Both the position numbers and the translations under genes were made by a program. A stretch of DNA of 64,000 nucleotides, from NCBI GenBank assembly GCA_028023455.1, contig JAQFVV010006208.1, forward strand, positions 3,890,963 through 3,954,962, read 5' to 3'. The notes below the pieces were generated by a model. It made no database searches. It worked only from the letters and a program-made list of their open reading frames with translations, and had not been told where the DNA came from. Positions 21,614 to 33,486 of the stretch are shown here, piece by piece (position 1 is the first letter of the stretch; the number at the start of each line of letters is the position of its first letter). Origin of the DNA: Epiperipatus broadwayi (Eukaryota > Onychophora > Udeonychophora > Euonychophora > Peripatidae).

Positions 21614-22649
21614 ACCTGGGTCTCATTTTACGTGATAGATAGGTTCCTCAGAAAACACGCGCAAATGAAATCGTGCAAAAATAGATGTAACTTACATTGA
21701 AAAAGGGGGGATGTGGTCTGTGATTTTTCAAAATTCGCGCAAAAGCAAAGCACCAACGTAAAATTACTTTAAAATTCGTGCAAAAAAAAAAAAAAAAAAA
21801 TAAGGAAATAAAATATGACTAATAAAAAATTTCAAATTTGAAAAAAATTGATACAAGTCAAACTTTTTTTAACTATAATATTTAATTTTATTCAAAATAA
21901 TATATTTTTATGCATAATTTACACTACAGTATGTTGTGTTAATGTTTTTCTGTTGACAACGTAATTAGTAATTAATCTTTGAGATGATGATTTTATTGTT
22001 TATGAACTTATGATAATAAAAAGACATTTATTCACCACTGCTGGGAAAAATTTAATTAAAACTAACAACTAAAAATTAAATTCTTATTTTTGTCTTTAAT
22101 TTTCAATTCCATTTAAAAATCAAATTTCGTTTTACATCACATTAATTTGAAGTCGCTGTAAGTAATTTTTAAATTGTTAATTACAATTAAAAATCAGATT
22201 TTAATTTTTAATTGTCAAATTTAATTGTGCCTACTGCTATTACTTACCTTTTAAAAATAAACTTGCGGACACTAAATGATTAATAATTGATTACGTTCTT
22301 TTTTAAAAAGCAAAAACAGAATGTGATTTAAAATGCAAAATTAACAGGCACAATGTTTGAACAAATTTACATTATAATCTTGTAAAATTTAATGTGTGTA
22401 TACATAAAATGTGGAAATCATGATTTTAATTTTATTATTGCATGAAATCTTACTATTAACTGAAAATATTGAAATTACTAAGATGAAAGTCAAATTCCAA
22501 TAATGTGCTATTACTTTCAATATAATGTAAGTGTGCGAAATTTATTATTTAAAGTAATAGTGCAATATCGGAGTTTGACTTCCGGTGAAACACGAATCCT
22601 GTAACTTCAAAATTATGTTAAATAAGTCTGCATAAAAAGAGACCCAGGT
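21614..22649. mobile_element. Terminal-inverted-repeat element inserted in a family A repeat
   Basis: About 1.04 kb with matching ends ACCTGGGTCTC (21614) and GAGACCCAGGT (22649), in a (TA)n target. No transposase frame is visible, so it is non-autonomous. A hairpin with arms of about 30 bases lies at 22487-22580 ('tcaaattccaataatg' with its complement), and several 'gcgcaaa' words occur near the left end. The TA-rich duplication at its edges suits a TA-targeting transposon, but the family is not identified. Confidence 0.75.
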
Positions 22650-22850
22650 GTATATATATATGGGAGATTATGATATGGCCCAACTAATGAATTCTGGTTG
22701 TTCACCAAATACATACATTGGGGATCATATATCTTTTTTACATGTGTGTGGTCATGTGTATTGGTTGCTTAAAATGGAGTGATGGATGAATAGACTGAAA
22801 ACTTCTGAGTTCAAATCCCTGCATTTACATATACAAGAAACATTCAGTAT
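22650..22850 (+). repeat. Family A repeat, copy 9, ribozyme and 3' part
   Basis: The hammerhead at 22665-22730 has CUAAUGA (G5 changed) and other lost pairs, so it is inactive. The 3' end 'gagttcaaatccctgcat' is present. Copy 8 and copy 9 together are an inverted pair. Confidence 0.7.
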
Positions 22851-23099
22851 AAGCCAATTACATACTTCGTTAGATACATGTTAATGCGAAACTAGAAAGA
22901 CAAAAATTATTAAGCAAAACAGTATTCACAATTAATATGCCTAACCTTAGAAATACATACTTCAATGAATTTAAATGAGAACTTGTAAATCATTTAAAAA
23001 ATAATAATAGATTTTAAAGATGATTCGGATTTAAACAAAGTCAATGGGAAGATAATGGATATACTATTTAAAATGCAACAAAACTAACTGGTATTAAAT

Positions 23100-23256
23100 G
23101 AGGCAAAACTCTCCATACAGTAGTGCCACCCTGTGCCAACCAGAGTAATCAATGGATGCCAGAAGGCTTGTGCATAAAATCCCTATCTAATGCCTACTCA
23201 TTCAATATCCCCAGACTAGTTTCTGGCTTGTGGCCTTCATCAGTGCGGAGCCTAAC
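23100..23256 (-). repeat. Family C repeat, partial, with intact ribozyme
   Basis: A single-armed C copy that starts near 'ggcaaaactctccatacag' and stops in the stem I strand at 'gcctaactgg'. It has no inverted partner. Confidence 0.75.
23200..23256 (-). ncRNA. Hammerhead ribozyme, type I (family C, intact core)
   Basis: On the minus strand CUGAUGA, stem II GGC/GCC, GAAA, the two-base-pair stem III and GUC are identical to the best copy at 46373. The inner stem I UCCGCA/UGGGGA has one G-G mismatch and the outer helix is missing because the element is truncated there. The inner helix alone may be enough for folding. Confidence 0.65.
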
Positions 23257-23819
23257 TGGTACAAAAAAGCAGCAATAGACCAGTAAAATTTCTACTGAGA
23301 CAATTTATGAAGAAAAGAAAGATTATGAAAATATGTAAAAATGATGCATTGAATATCTATAATTTTGTAGAATTATAAAAATCATTAATGATGATATAAA
23401 AAAATATAAGTGAGTGCATGCCTAAAATTATATAAAACATAAAATAACTTAAATTTTTTAAATGCATTTTATATGTTGTGTGAAAGTTATATTTTGGAAA
23501 CGTTTGAGAGCAGCAGCTCATTTTTTTGTTACTAGTACTTACTTTGAATATATGCAGTATAGTATATATTTATGATTTTTTGCCTTGATATAAATACTTA
23601 TTGCAAGAAATGAAAATTCCAAAGAGCTTATTAATTAAATCTTTAAATGTAATTTCAGTGTAGAATGCCCTTTTCAAAAGGAAAATTGTACATTAAGATT
23701 ATTAAGTGTACTGCTGGAAATCACATGTTAAATTTGCTTCCACCTGTTACAAACTGCACAATTATAGTGTTTAATTTATAATAAATTCAAATAGTTTAGT
23801 ATTTACAATTGATACACTA

Positions 23820-23910
23820 TATTTTTTTATTTCCATATGTCATAGCTTCGCCCGGGAGACGAACCCGCAACAACTGTCTGCAACCAACTGCTTGCTTGCA
23901 AGGCTGTACA
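23820..23910 (-). repeat. tRNA-derived SINE
   Basis: Minus-strand copy with the 'ccatatgtcatagcttcg' terminus next to a poly(T) tract. Its tRNA-like head is degenerate and truncated at about 23910. Confidence 0.7.
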
Positions 23911-23999
23911 CTATAATTAACATTGGAATATCAGACGTATTCTATTTTACGATATGTAACAAAATTATATTAATATTTAATGGATAGCAGAATGAATAT

Positions 24000-24130
24000 T
24001 CCAGTTACAAAAAAAGAACCTTTACGTTTTCCGTCTTTATTGTTAAAAGAAGGTTGCCTTGACAACAGTTTGAAATTGTTGATTGTTATTGATATTGAGA
24101 TCGTGTAAGTGTTGACTGGTTTTTAATGAT
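24000..24130 (-). repeat. Copy of the 60130/61000 repeat
   Basis: The sequence 'aaggttgccttgacaacag' followed by 'gttgattgttattgatatt' is the reverse complement of the 'caatctcaacctgttgtcaa' repeat that recurs at 60128, 60980 and 61107. Confidence 0.5.
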
Positions 24131-24659
24131 TACGTTTTAATAATGTATTTTCTGGCTTATTTTCGTATCACATTAAAAGATATACAAAGTATATACAAAG
24201 TTAATAATATAAGATGTTATTATAATTCCATTTCTTTTTTCAAATTGCTTTTAAAGTTTTGATATAATTCTTTCTGAAAAAAATAATTGTGTTATAATGA
24301 GGAAAAATTAATAATCTGCGACTACTAATTGTGAGCATTGTACGTTATATAATAAGAAATTTTTAAAACGTTAATTTTATCTTTTAGAATACGTAATATA
24401 ATTACACCTGTTATATATATATATATTATTTAAAGCTTTAATGATTATTTACAAACATAATATAAAAAGAATAAACAACATATAATACCTAATTAAAATT
24501 TAATGTTAATAATAATTTTCAAATGTACTGATCATTTAAAAAAATGTAGAGAAAGTTCAGGAAGAAAACACACTAACTTTATAATAATTCTACAAGAGTA
24601 ATAGATTTATGGCGTTTATAAAAGTTATTGAATATGATCGTAAAACATCCTTTATCTAT

Positions 24660-24803
24660 TGTAATAACTGAAATACAGGCTTATATACATGTATCAATAT
24701 ATGTAATAACACAGACTTTCACACGACCCACCACTCACCATTCTATCTCATATTACTGATACACTTGAACACATATAGATCGAAAAGATAAATAATCACG
24801 ACT
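24660..24803 (-). repeat. Family A repeat, copy 10, 3' part
   Basis: Contains 'actttcacacgacccacc' and 'gatacacttgaacacatat' and is cut at the ribozyme by the RTE insertion. Confidence 0.75.
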
Positions 24804-25014
24804 ATATGTATGACAATTGAAATCTTAAACTGGATTCCAAGAGATTGTAAAAGACCCAGAAAGAGACCACATGTTAGATGGATGAATGAAATAAGAAAGT
24901 GTGCAGGGGTGATGTGGAGAAGAGAAGCTAAAGATCAGAGAAGATGGATTGAACTTGGAGAGACCTTCATCCTGCAGTGCATTAATAATGGCTGATGATG
25001 ATGATCATATGTAT
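24804..25014 (+). mobile_element. RTE LINE 3' fragment inserted into a hammerhead, with 8-bp target duplication
   Basis: A 195-bp 5'-truncated RTE 3' end (24812-25006) lies between two copies of ATATGTAT (24804-24811 and 25007-25014). The frame reads I-E-I-L-N-W-I-P-R-D-C-K-R, R-W-M-N-E-I-R-K-C-A-G, R-R-W-I-E-L-G-E-T-F and then stops, with a GATGATGAT tail. Insertion is inside stem III of the family A hammerhead, a clean empty-site test. Confidence 0.9.
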
Positions 25015-25090
25015 TTCATGTTAAACGAGGAATCATCAGTTGGTTGTCATCTCTACATATATATGCAATAAGTGCTCGGATATATATTGT
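25015..25090 (-). repeat. Family A repeat, copy 10, 5' part
   Basis: Continues the ribozyme ('tttcatgttaaacgagg' and 'catcagttgg') after the RTE insertion. Without the insertion the copy would read through stem III. Confidence 0.75.
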
Positions 25091-25942
25091 AAGGAATTCC
25101 ATGAGTGAACTCCAATAGAAAGATTGGTGATGAATACACTGAGGGCTTTATCAGTTAATGAGTTTATTGCTAATATGCCTGCTAGCGTCAATAATATTTC
25201 TTGCTCATTATTCTTCATCTGAATACATATACCTACCAAACATATGTCACCAAATATATATTATTTAGTGCCGTTTAAAAGACCTGAACTCAATAGGCAT
25301 CTAATTTGTTTTGAACTGGTATAATTAACCAAGATCCCTTTCAGATGCCACTAATTATTTCTCTGAGAATGTTCAGAAACCAAATTCAAATTCTTATCCT
25401 TTAATCATTTAGAGATTCCATTCAACATTAAGCAGTATCTTATTGACATACTAAGTTCAAACACAATATTGCACAATTACTAATTAACTTACATCATTTA
25501 TTCAATCAATAAAATCCAAAAATGTAAATTGATATTAGAGGGTAGACTTAATAATGATTTATTTCAGGCAGTAACAAAAAAATCAATAAATTTGTCAATA
25601 CTCTCTACATCATATAAGTGATTTCGAAAATTTCTAAATGAAATGCAATACCATTGAGAAGGCATTCAATAATACGGTTTACAATATGTTCATTACATTT
25701 TATCTTTCAATAATTTCATGTCTCTCTCCCTTCCATGCCTGATCGATGTTTTAACTATGAGTATTTCAAAAATAATAAAATAAATTCATAAGAAAATATA
25801 TACAATATTGCTCTTTATTCATAAATATGTAATCCCTTTCCAAAGCAAAAAGTAAAATTAAAGCAAATAATATAATATTATAGCAATAGTCATAATTAAA
25901 TACTGATTTATAATATATATCACATGTGATATATATTAAAAC

Positions 25943-26358
25943 AGTCTTACCAATTCATCACATGATCATCATTTCATATGCTTGCTCATAACTGTTATTA
26001 AAACAGGCAAAACTCTTTATACAGTAATGCCACTCAGTGCAACCCAGAATATTCAATGGATACCAGAAGGCTTGTGCATAAAATCCCTATCTAGTACCTA
26101 CTCATCCAATATTTCCAGATTAGTTTCTGGCTTCTGGCCTTCATCAGTGAGAAGCCTAAGATCTAGATGCAGTGCTCTCAGATCCAAGGCTCTTCACTGA
26201 CAAAGACCACAAGCCAGAAACTAGTCTGGGAATATTGGATGAGTAGGCACCTAGATAGGGATTTTATGCAAAAACCTTCTGGCATCCATTGATTACTCTG
26301 GCTTGCACTGAGTGGCACTACTGTATGGAGAATTTTTCCTGTTTTAGTCTTACCAATT
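25943..26358 (+). mobile_element. Family C fold-back retroposon, ribozymes on both strands, 13-bp target duplication
   Basis: Element 25956-26345 between AGTCTTACCAATT (25943-25955 and 26346-26358). It has a minus-strand ribozyme arm, a short centre and a plus-strand ribozyme arm (26182-26240, core CUGACAA with G8 changed to A, so probably dead). The constant end is at the right, the variable end at the left starting 'catcacatgatcatc'. Confidence 0.9.
26104..26158 (-). ncRNA. Hammerhead ribozyme, type I (family C, intact core)
   Basis: Minus strand: CUGAUGA, stem II GGC/GCC with loop CAGAA, GAAA and the triplet AUC (GUC in the consensus), which still fits NUH. Part of the inner stem I is lost on the 3' strand (UGGAAA). 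Possibly weak. Confidence 0.55.
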
Positions 26359-26847
26359 GTTTAAATAAAAGTAAGTTCTTACAATTACATCTGTTGACCA
26401 TCAAAAATTCTTAATTTATTTCTTTATAGGCAATTCTAGGATAATTTATTTATAGTTTATCATTTGATTGTTCTGTTTTCAGGTTTCACAATCAACATTT
26501 ATAACTGGTTATTAACTAATGGTTTTTTTATTTTATTTTCTTGGGCTGAATACTAATAATACACTGCTCTTTCTTCAAACATCATTTTTAGACTGGTCGG
26601 TACTGGCATTTTCTTTTTTACCATTATTGGTATCATCCCTCTTTTACCACTATCTGGTTATAGGTTGCTATTATCATTTTAGGTAAATTTGGAATATGTC
26701 AACAACTGTCAGGAAATCTCTGATAAGAAAATCATATCTTCACTGACAATGGATATCAATTCATTTTTCTCTTCATACCAGAGCTGGGTTTTGTACCTTT
26801 TCTTCTTCTTATAATGCTACATAATAGGGAAGAGATGAACTCATATA

Positions 26848-27077
26848 CAGGGTGACTAACCATTTATGTTAAGAAGCACAAATCATTAGTCTGTCTTATA
26901 TTTCATAATTTGATAATGAAATAATTATTTTTCATAGTGGTAAATACCTTGTTGGATTTGATTTGAGTGCATAAAGTTGCAACTAAATATATGTTATTCT
27001 GTTCACAGTTCTAACTTCTTATGTTTGTTTCACTAGACAAACATATTCTGACATAAATTGGTTATCCAAAGCCCTTT
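26848..27077. mobile_element. Short terminal-inverted-repeat element
   Basis: About 230 bp with ends 'agggtgactaaccattta' and the complement of 'gacataaattggttatcc'. No coding content. A MITE of unknown family. Confidence 0.5.
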
Positions 27078-27345
27078 TATAAGTTCATCATCACTGTTTT
27101 CTTGAAAAATACCTTTCAGGAAATTTTTTCTCAATCTCAAGCTGTTTATTTCCAAAGTCACCTTATGTCTTTATTAATCAATTTTTTAATTATATTTTTT
27201 TAAATTCACTTAATTACAGTAATTAATTTGTGTTTTTTTTAAATAATCAACACTTCTTTTCAAAAGACAAAAATATATATATATTTGTCTTTAAAAATTT
27301 GGATGGGCTTTAAAAGGACATTGTATTTAATATTTAAATATTTAA

Positions 27346-27779
27346 TTAATAACATTTTTTAAGCCAATAAACATCACATGATCACCATTTCTTATGCTTG
27401 CTTATAACTGTTATTAAAACAGGCAAAACTCTCCACACAGTATTGCCATTCAGTGCAAGCCAGGGTAATCAATGGATGCCAGAAGGCTTGTGCATAAAAT
27501 CCCCATCTAGTGCCTACTCATCTAATATCCCCAGACTAGTTTCTAGCTTGTGGCCTTTGTCAGTGAGAAACCTTGGATCTGAGAGCACTGCACCTAGATC
27601 TTAGGATCTAATGCAACCCTCCAATTACAAAGGCCACAAGCCAGAACTAGTCTGGGGATATTGGATGAATAGGCACTAGATGGGAATTTTATGCACAAGC
27701 CTTCTGGCATCCATTGATTACTCTAGCTTGCACTAAGTGGCACTACTGTATGGAGAGTTTTGCCTGTGTTAATAACATT
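27346..27779 (-). mobile_element. Family C fold-back retroposon, 11-bp target duplication
   Basis: Element 27357-27768 between TTAATAACATT (27346-27356 and 27769-27779). The minus arm carries a ribozyme at 27522-27580 with CUGACAA (G8 changed). The plus arm at 27621-27680 has lost CUGAUGA and one A of GAAA. Both are likely inactive. The antisense of the arm is open for about 68 codons in several copies, but this is a by-product of the repeat. Confidence 0.85.
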
Positions 27780-28659
27780 CTTATTTAAAAACTAGCTTAA
27801 TTAACTTTTACTTCTCTTTTTTAAAAAATATATAACTTCCTGCTTTTTCTTTAGTGCACTTAATTATTACACTTATTTAGTTCCTTTCAATAACTTACTT
27901 CCCAAACACCTGAGAGTGTATTGATGTGTTCTAGCACTACCCCTCTTACTATTATAGATTTTTATTTGTAGCTATTTTGATATAATTCAATATTTAGATT
28001 TTTTTTTCTGTACAATTTTAAAATGGAAAAGCCTTCCATATGTACCTAAAATAGCTCAAAAATTAAAAAAACATTTGTTCTGAAAAATATAAGTTTTTGT
28101 TCTCCGCTTTCACTAAATAGATTGCTGAATAACTAGAAAGATAAACCAAGGAGCTCGTCAAATAGTTTACAAAACCAAGTGCAATGAAGCCAACTATAAA
28201 TATGCCTATTATGAAGAGGAGACAAGGGTAAATTTGTCAACAAGGCTGACCCAGCACAGTTATTTATATAACAGAGCCAAGAGAAGTAATGAATATTCTT
28301 CTATATTCATATAACATGAGAGGGAGGATAATAAAGGAGGCTTGGACAATAGCCAATGATGAAGTTTCTATAAACAAAAAAGATACAGCATCCCCCTTTC
28401 AACAAAATGGACTTTCTGAAGCACTTTAAGTACATTTGAATAGCAAACACATAAATTTAAATAATTAAATATAAAAATAGCTTTCCATAACAAAATTCAA
28501 AGGAGCTATGATTATGATATATAGTATATATCGAAAGCATTCTAAGCATGAATTAAAGCTAAAATTTATAAACATATGTTTATCTTTTCTGCGTTAAATG
28601 TCTGAACATTTTACAAAAAGCTATTCTATATATATATAACATTACTCTATTTAATAAGG

Positions 28660-28840
28660 GTATCAAACTCTCCATACAGTGGTGCCACCAAGTGCAAGTC
28701 TTCATAATCAATGAATACAAGAAGGTTTGTGCATAAAATCCTTATCTAGTGCCTACTCATCCAACATCCCCAGATTAGTTTCTAGCTTTATAATTAACCA
28801 AATAGGTAAAAGATGGCTGCTGGATAGTAGCATTTAGGAG
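28660..28840 (-). repeat. Family C repeat, truncated in the ribozyme
   Basis: Starts with 'actctccatacagtggtg' and reaches 'agattagtttctagct'. It then jumps to the family C internal sequence ('gtaaaagatggctgctgg'). The core is missing. Confidence 0.65.
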
Positions 28841-29335
28841 AAGATATTCTGTGCATGCAAAAACTTTAAAATGAAACGCGAGTACTTAAACTTAAGAAAA
28901 TATTTTCTTAATCAGCTGACAATTTTGTTATCTATATAACTTATCCCTAACAGTATAAGTATTATAATTCAAGTTATTGCTTGAAACTTAACTATTGGAA
29001 AGTTTAACTGTTAATATGGGAGTTAAATAAGATAATATAGCACAAAATTTAAATAGAAAATTATAGAGTCCTCTCCAAGAGTTTTTCCAAATGAAAAAGA
29101 AGACAATCCTCACCAAATGAGATGGATTTAAGATTTCTCTTTGTTTTATTCTCATCTAAAGATCAGTTAGACATCTACTTACTAATGGACAGTTGGATAA
29201 CTAGTTTGCTCGCTTATGCATATCTACTTGAAAGTAAGATTTTTTAAGTCCATTTGTAATATGAAAAGTTTTGATCTTTTTTCACACCTACAATTTATAG
29301 CTGTTTGTGATTTGACATATATGACTCAATGTGAT
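28841..29335. other. Unassigned noncoding stretch
   Basis: No gene, RNA or repeat I recognise. Confidence 0.5.
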
Positions 29336-31690
29336 GCAAGGCAGTATAACTCTCTCTTTTATTGGAGTCAATAATCTCTCAGTTACTATGCCCAGTGAAA
29401 CCTGTTATTCACCTTTCCTTTCCATTCCCCACTCTAAGATTTTGCCATATTTTTCTCTATCCTGCTCCATTCCATTTCCACAACATTATCTTTGTCCACT
29501 CTATGGCCTTTAATTCTAGATCCCCTTATCTTTTTCCAAACCAGTATAAAAACAAAGAACCCACTTTCTGTACAATCACTTTCTTTATATTTATTCTCCC
29601 ACAACTTCATTATTTGTATTACATTCAATGAATAGATACCTAATATTTTCCATGCCATTCTTACAAAACTTTTAGACCAAATCACTCGCATTTCTCCATT
29701 TATGTGTATATTTTCTTCTTGTTAATAATCCTGTTTGAACCTAAACAGTATTCTACTTTTCTTGCTATTATCATAAATTAACTCACACCCAATATTCTCT
29801 TTACTTCTATATATATTTAGACTCTTTTTACTCTCCATATTAGTTCTTTGTCTCTTCAACTCCCTATTTTTTATTAATGTATTTATTTTTCTATCCCATT
29901 CTTTGCCACTATTACACTCAACAATTCTCCTAATACAATCATCCCACCTTTTATATAACTATACTGACATAAAGTCTTTATCCAAATTTTCTGCACACCA
30001 TATTACTTTTCTCACCCATCTTGTTGCCTGACCTTCACACATAACCCAATTAAATACTATTTTGGCTATTCTCTTATTATCCATAAATTGCAATCTACCG
30101 AATATTTTCATTTTGCTTTTTGCATCTCTCATATAAAAACTTGACTATCTCCTTGAATTGCCTCCTTTGCCATCCACTTATCTGCATCTAATGCATGTCT
30201 TCCTACTCTTTGTACTTTTTCTAAGTAATCTAACATAATTTTACTAACACAAAATGCATTGCTTACATATGTCACTCCCTTCTATTCAATTCTTGCTACA
30301 TCATATTCATTATATGAAAACACTGTTAATTTCTTTATCAGATTCTTTCTTTTCTTTGCTTCATTTAACAATTTTTTTTCCCATTTTTTTCCCATTCATC
30401 CAAGCAATTTTTCCAGATTACTTAAGATGATTTCCAAATAGTTATACCTATTGAACCCATTTAACTTTTATATCCCCCAATAAAAATTATTTCTTTTCTC
30501 TTTCCACAGCATTTATTGTCATTACTTTTGATTTTACTTCATGAAATTTAATCCCCCATCTCTTTAGCCACCCTTGCGCATGTCTTCACCATAACTTCCA
30601 TATCTTCCCTACTTCTGTGCACAACAACATAACAAATAAAAGATCTGATAATATATACACTTCCTTGCCATCAATTAATGGTATTCCTACCCCTTTTTCT
30701 AGTCTTTTTTTCTATTGCTCTCTCCATTTTCCTCAAATATAACAAAAAAACCAAATAGGTGACATAGGGACAATGCCTTAGTCCAACACCATGTTTGATT
30801 TTTACTGATTCTATATTTCCTAACTGATATGTATAGCAATTATTTTTATACAACCTTTTAATAATATCCACTAAAGCTTCATTCATTCCCAAATTTTCCA
30901 GTTACCCATAATCTGTTTTTATTCACTGTATCATATGCCTTCTGTATATGTATAAAGACCATATATAACTGTCTGCTTGTATTCCTACTCATAGCTATAA
31001 TTTGTGTCTACCAAATAAACTATCTCCTATATAACTATCTGATTGAAAACCTCCTTTCATATCTCCCACTATATTATTTTCTTCCATCCATTTTGCAACC
31101 CTTTCAGACACCATATATGTAAAAACTTTATATAACACTGACATTACTGCTATTGGTCTATTGTTTAACTTTCTATGATCCTTACCATTTCTTTTAAGTA
31201 GTAACCTTACTTTTGTATTATTCCAGCTATCTGGAAATTCAGACTTTTGCACAATCTTATTAAAGAATGATAATAAATTTAGTTTTGTCCTATTTTCTAA
31301 ATTCATCACCATCTCTGCTGCCAATCTATCTAAACCTCTTGCCTTTCCACTTTTCAATTTCTTACCTGCCTCATTCAGTTCATCTTCTGTAAACCTAATA
31401 TTTCCATTACTATATACTTTTATATTTGTTTTCACTCTATCCTTTACATCTTACATCTTTTCTATATCCATTATATACTCATTTAGGATTGTCTCAAATT
31501 TTTCTCTAGAGCCTCATCATCTAATAATACTATTTGTCTCTCCCCTACATGTCTTCTTTTAACATATTTCCAAAATTTTTTACTCCTACCTCTTCCACTT
31601 TTATTAATATCCTCCAATAATTTACTATTTAATTTCATTCTCTCTCTATAATTATCTATTTTAGCCAACTTCTTTTTTATGCTTTAATTG
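29336..31690 (-). pseudogene. 5'-truncated LINE with reverse transcriptase, minus strand
   Basis: A long retrotransposon remnant. Downstream from the 5' side on the minus strand: F-W-K-Y-V-K-R-R-H (about 31580), then the RT fingers (31435-30995) with L-K-S-G-K-A-R-G-L-D, W-N-N-T-K-V-R-L-L-L-K-R, R-P-I-A-V-M-S-V-L-Y-K-V-F-T and G-G-F-Q-S-D-S, and a fragment (30892-30671) with L-Y-K-N-N-C and G-V-G-L-R-H near the usual Q-G-C-P-L-S-P position. The C-terminal part (29691-29434) has L-W-E-N-K-Y-K-E-S-D, shared with 61572-62130. The conserved F-A-D-D is not clear near 30650, and multiple stops are present. It is the largest LINE copy here and is dead. Confidence 0.85.
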
Positions 31691-32344
31691 CTACTGCAGC
31701 GCCACCTATTAGAATTTTTAATTTTTCTTTAAATTTTGACACAAAATATGTCTTTATATTAATGTGTGTGTATATATATAATGTGTGTAAATGTGCAGTG
31801 CATCAGTATCGGTTTTTAAAATTATGTTACTGAGAGAAGGAATTCTTTTTATTCTTAAATAAATAATTGTATTTTTAATAATATTACCAATGGAAATTAA
31901 TTTTTTCAGACAATCAATAATTTTATGAGGATGTCTGAATGATTCCTGTTTTTCTGTCTCTGACAATTAACTAATTTATGTTTATATCTTTTCTCTTGAA
32001 CGAAATCGATGAGTATTCTTGCTCACCCTCAGCAGGAAAAGTTCTCTCCTGCATAGATTGTATTTCCTTGTGATTTTGATATGCAAATACAAATTGATTA
32101 AGGTAATTAATGGCTTAGTTCCTTTTTATACTATCCAAAAAAAAAGGAAAGATAATATTATTAATACACAGTTGAAAACGGTTACAAGTTCCGTCCCACC
32201 CACTTCCAACGTTTGAACAGGAAAACAAAATATTTAAAAGTATTATATCCAGACGTAAAAGAGCAAAGAAAGAAATATATGCGCACTGCGTATTAATAAT
32301 TTTTATTAGTTATTCGTTAGATTTGAGAGTATCTACTTAATTAT

Positions 32345-32785
32345 TATTACAACATAGTAGAGATGTCTGTCCATCCCTTGTATATGTGTTAAATGGATTT
32401 TATGTCCTGTACATGAGGAGTCAGATTGACTTTAGGCCAACATGGATGTGACAAGAATCTCGGCCTCAGGGTGGCCTTTGAGCATTTCATCATCAGAATT
32501 TTCAATTGGATGGATGGTTGAAGAGTTGGAGTGTGGAATAGATTGAAGCCTGTCCATTAAAGTGTGAGATTTGGCTATCTTAATATATATCTGAGCATAT
32601 ACGTGTAGAGATGGTAATCTGGACCAACTGATGATTGCTGGTTTAGCATGAAATACGGATATTGGTGATTATTTATCTTTTCAGCATATATGTGTTCAAG
32701 TGTATCAGTGTTATGAGATAGTGTGGAGAGTGGTGGGTCATGTGAAAGTCTGTGCTCATATACCCTATATATTAATTAATATTTG
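32345..32785 (+). repeat. Family A ribozyme repeat, copy 11, near full length
   Basis: Full A layout: 'gtagagatgtctgtccatcc' at the 5' side, 'gcatttcatcatcagaat', 'gattgaagcctgtccatt', the ribozyme, 'tgtgttcaagtgtatcag' and the 3' end near 'ctatatattaa'. It adjoins a B copy. Confidence 0.8.
32613..32673 (+). ncRNA. Hammerhead ribozyme, type I (family A, core intact)
   Basis: Plus strand: CUGAUGA, stem II UGCU/AGCA with loop GGUUU and a U-U at the first pair, GAAA, stem III AU-ACGG-AU, triplet AUA, CCAA/UUGG. The outer stem I is GGUAAUC/GAUUAUU, seven pairs with two G-U, compared with GAUAAUC in other copies, so pairing survives the change. It is the best family A candidate. Confidence 0.75.
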
Positions 32786-32789
32786 TGTT

Positions 32790-33060
32790 GTGGAATTTTC
32801 ATTACCTCACTCTTGTGCAAGATACGAAGGATGCAATCATAAATGTATGACCAAAGATATGAAAAAGATGTATGATTGGCTGAACCAGCACTCACCTTTT
32901 GGCCTGGATTACAATCTCTTATCATATCTTTATTATTGTTCAATATATATATATAGACGATTATTACATTTTAATTGATCTGTCAAACGTACTGCCTTCA
33001 CAACTTTAACACAAACCATTTAATGGTAGTATATCAATAATTTTTATTAGTCATTCAGTA
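32790..33060 (-). repeat. Family B repeat, ribozyme partly deleted
   Basis: Minus-strand B copy. The ribozyme near 32868-32925 keeps stem II (GUGCUGGUUCAGC) but has GGUGAGUG and lost GAAA/stem III, so it is dead. Confidence 0.7.
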
Positions 33061-33485
33061 AACTATAGTTTATCTGTTTAAAATCAACCCTGCCTAATAG
33101 TATAGTGGTGGCTATGGTTATTAAAGAACCAAAGACACCAAAATGTATGGGTACTGAACTGAGTTCAGACCCATATGACTATATAAGCTAATGGGCTTGA
33201 ATTGAAAACATTAAGGTGTTTTCAGTTTAAGACTCATAGTTTTGTAGTTAAGTGGAGATAAAAGGTGGCTGCTGGAGGGTTGCATTAGATCCTAAGATCT
33301 AGGTGCAGTGCTCTCAGATCTAAGGCTTCTCACTGACGAAGGCCCCAAGCCAGAAACTAGTCTGGGGATATTGGATGAGTAGGCACTAGATGGGGATTTT
33401 ATGCACAAACCTTCTGGCATCCATTGATTACTCAAGATTGCTGTGTGTGGCAATACTATATGTGCTTGTTTTATCTGCTGACCTG
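33061..33485 (+). repeat. Family C repeat with internal sequence and intact ribozyme
   Basis: Contains the longer C form: 'cctaatagtatagtggtgg', 'gtatgggtactgaactgag', then the ribozyme, and ends near 'gtgtgtggcaatactatatg'. The constant end is partly overwritten by the following B copy. Confidence 0.75.
33318..33376 (+). ncRNA. Hammerhead ribozyme, type I (family C, fully paired)
   Basis: CUGACGA (base 7 = C), stem II GGC/GCC with loop CCCAA, GAAA, stem III AC-UA-GU, GUC. The inner stem I UUCUCA/UGGGGA and the outer AUCUAA/UUGGAU are complete. Each differs from the 46373 copy by C-to-U, and each change leaves a U-G pair. All catalytic bases and all helices are present. Confidence 0.85.
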
Positions 33486-33486
33486 A

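Noticed and set aside
25982-27604. Similar open frames of 66-72 codons in several family C copies (8059, 25982, 27398, 33292)
   Set aside because: They read antisense through the ribozyme arm. Their similarity follows from the repeat, and conservation is better explained by RNA pairing than by a protein.
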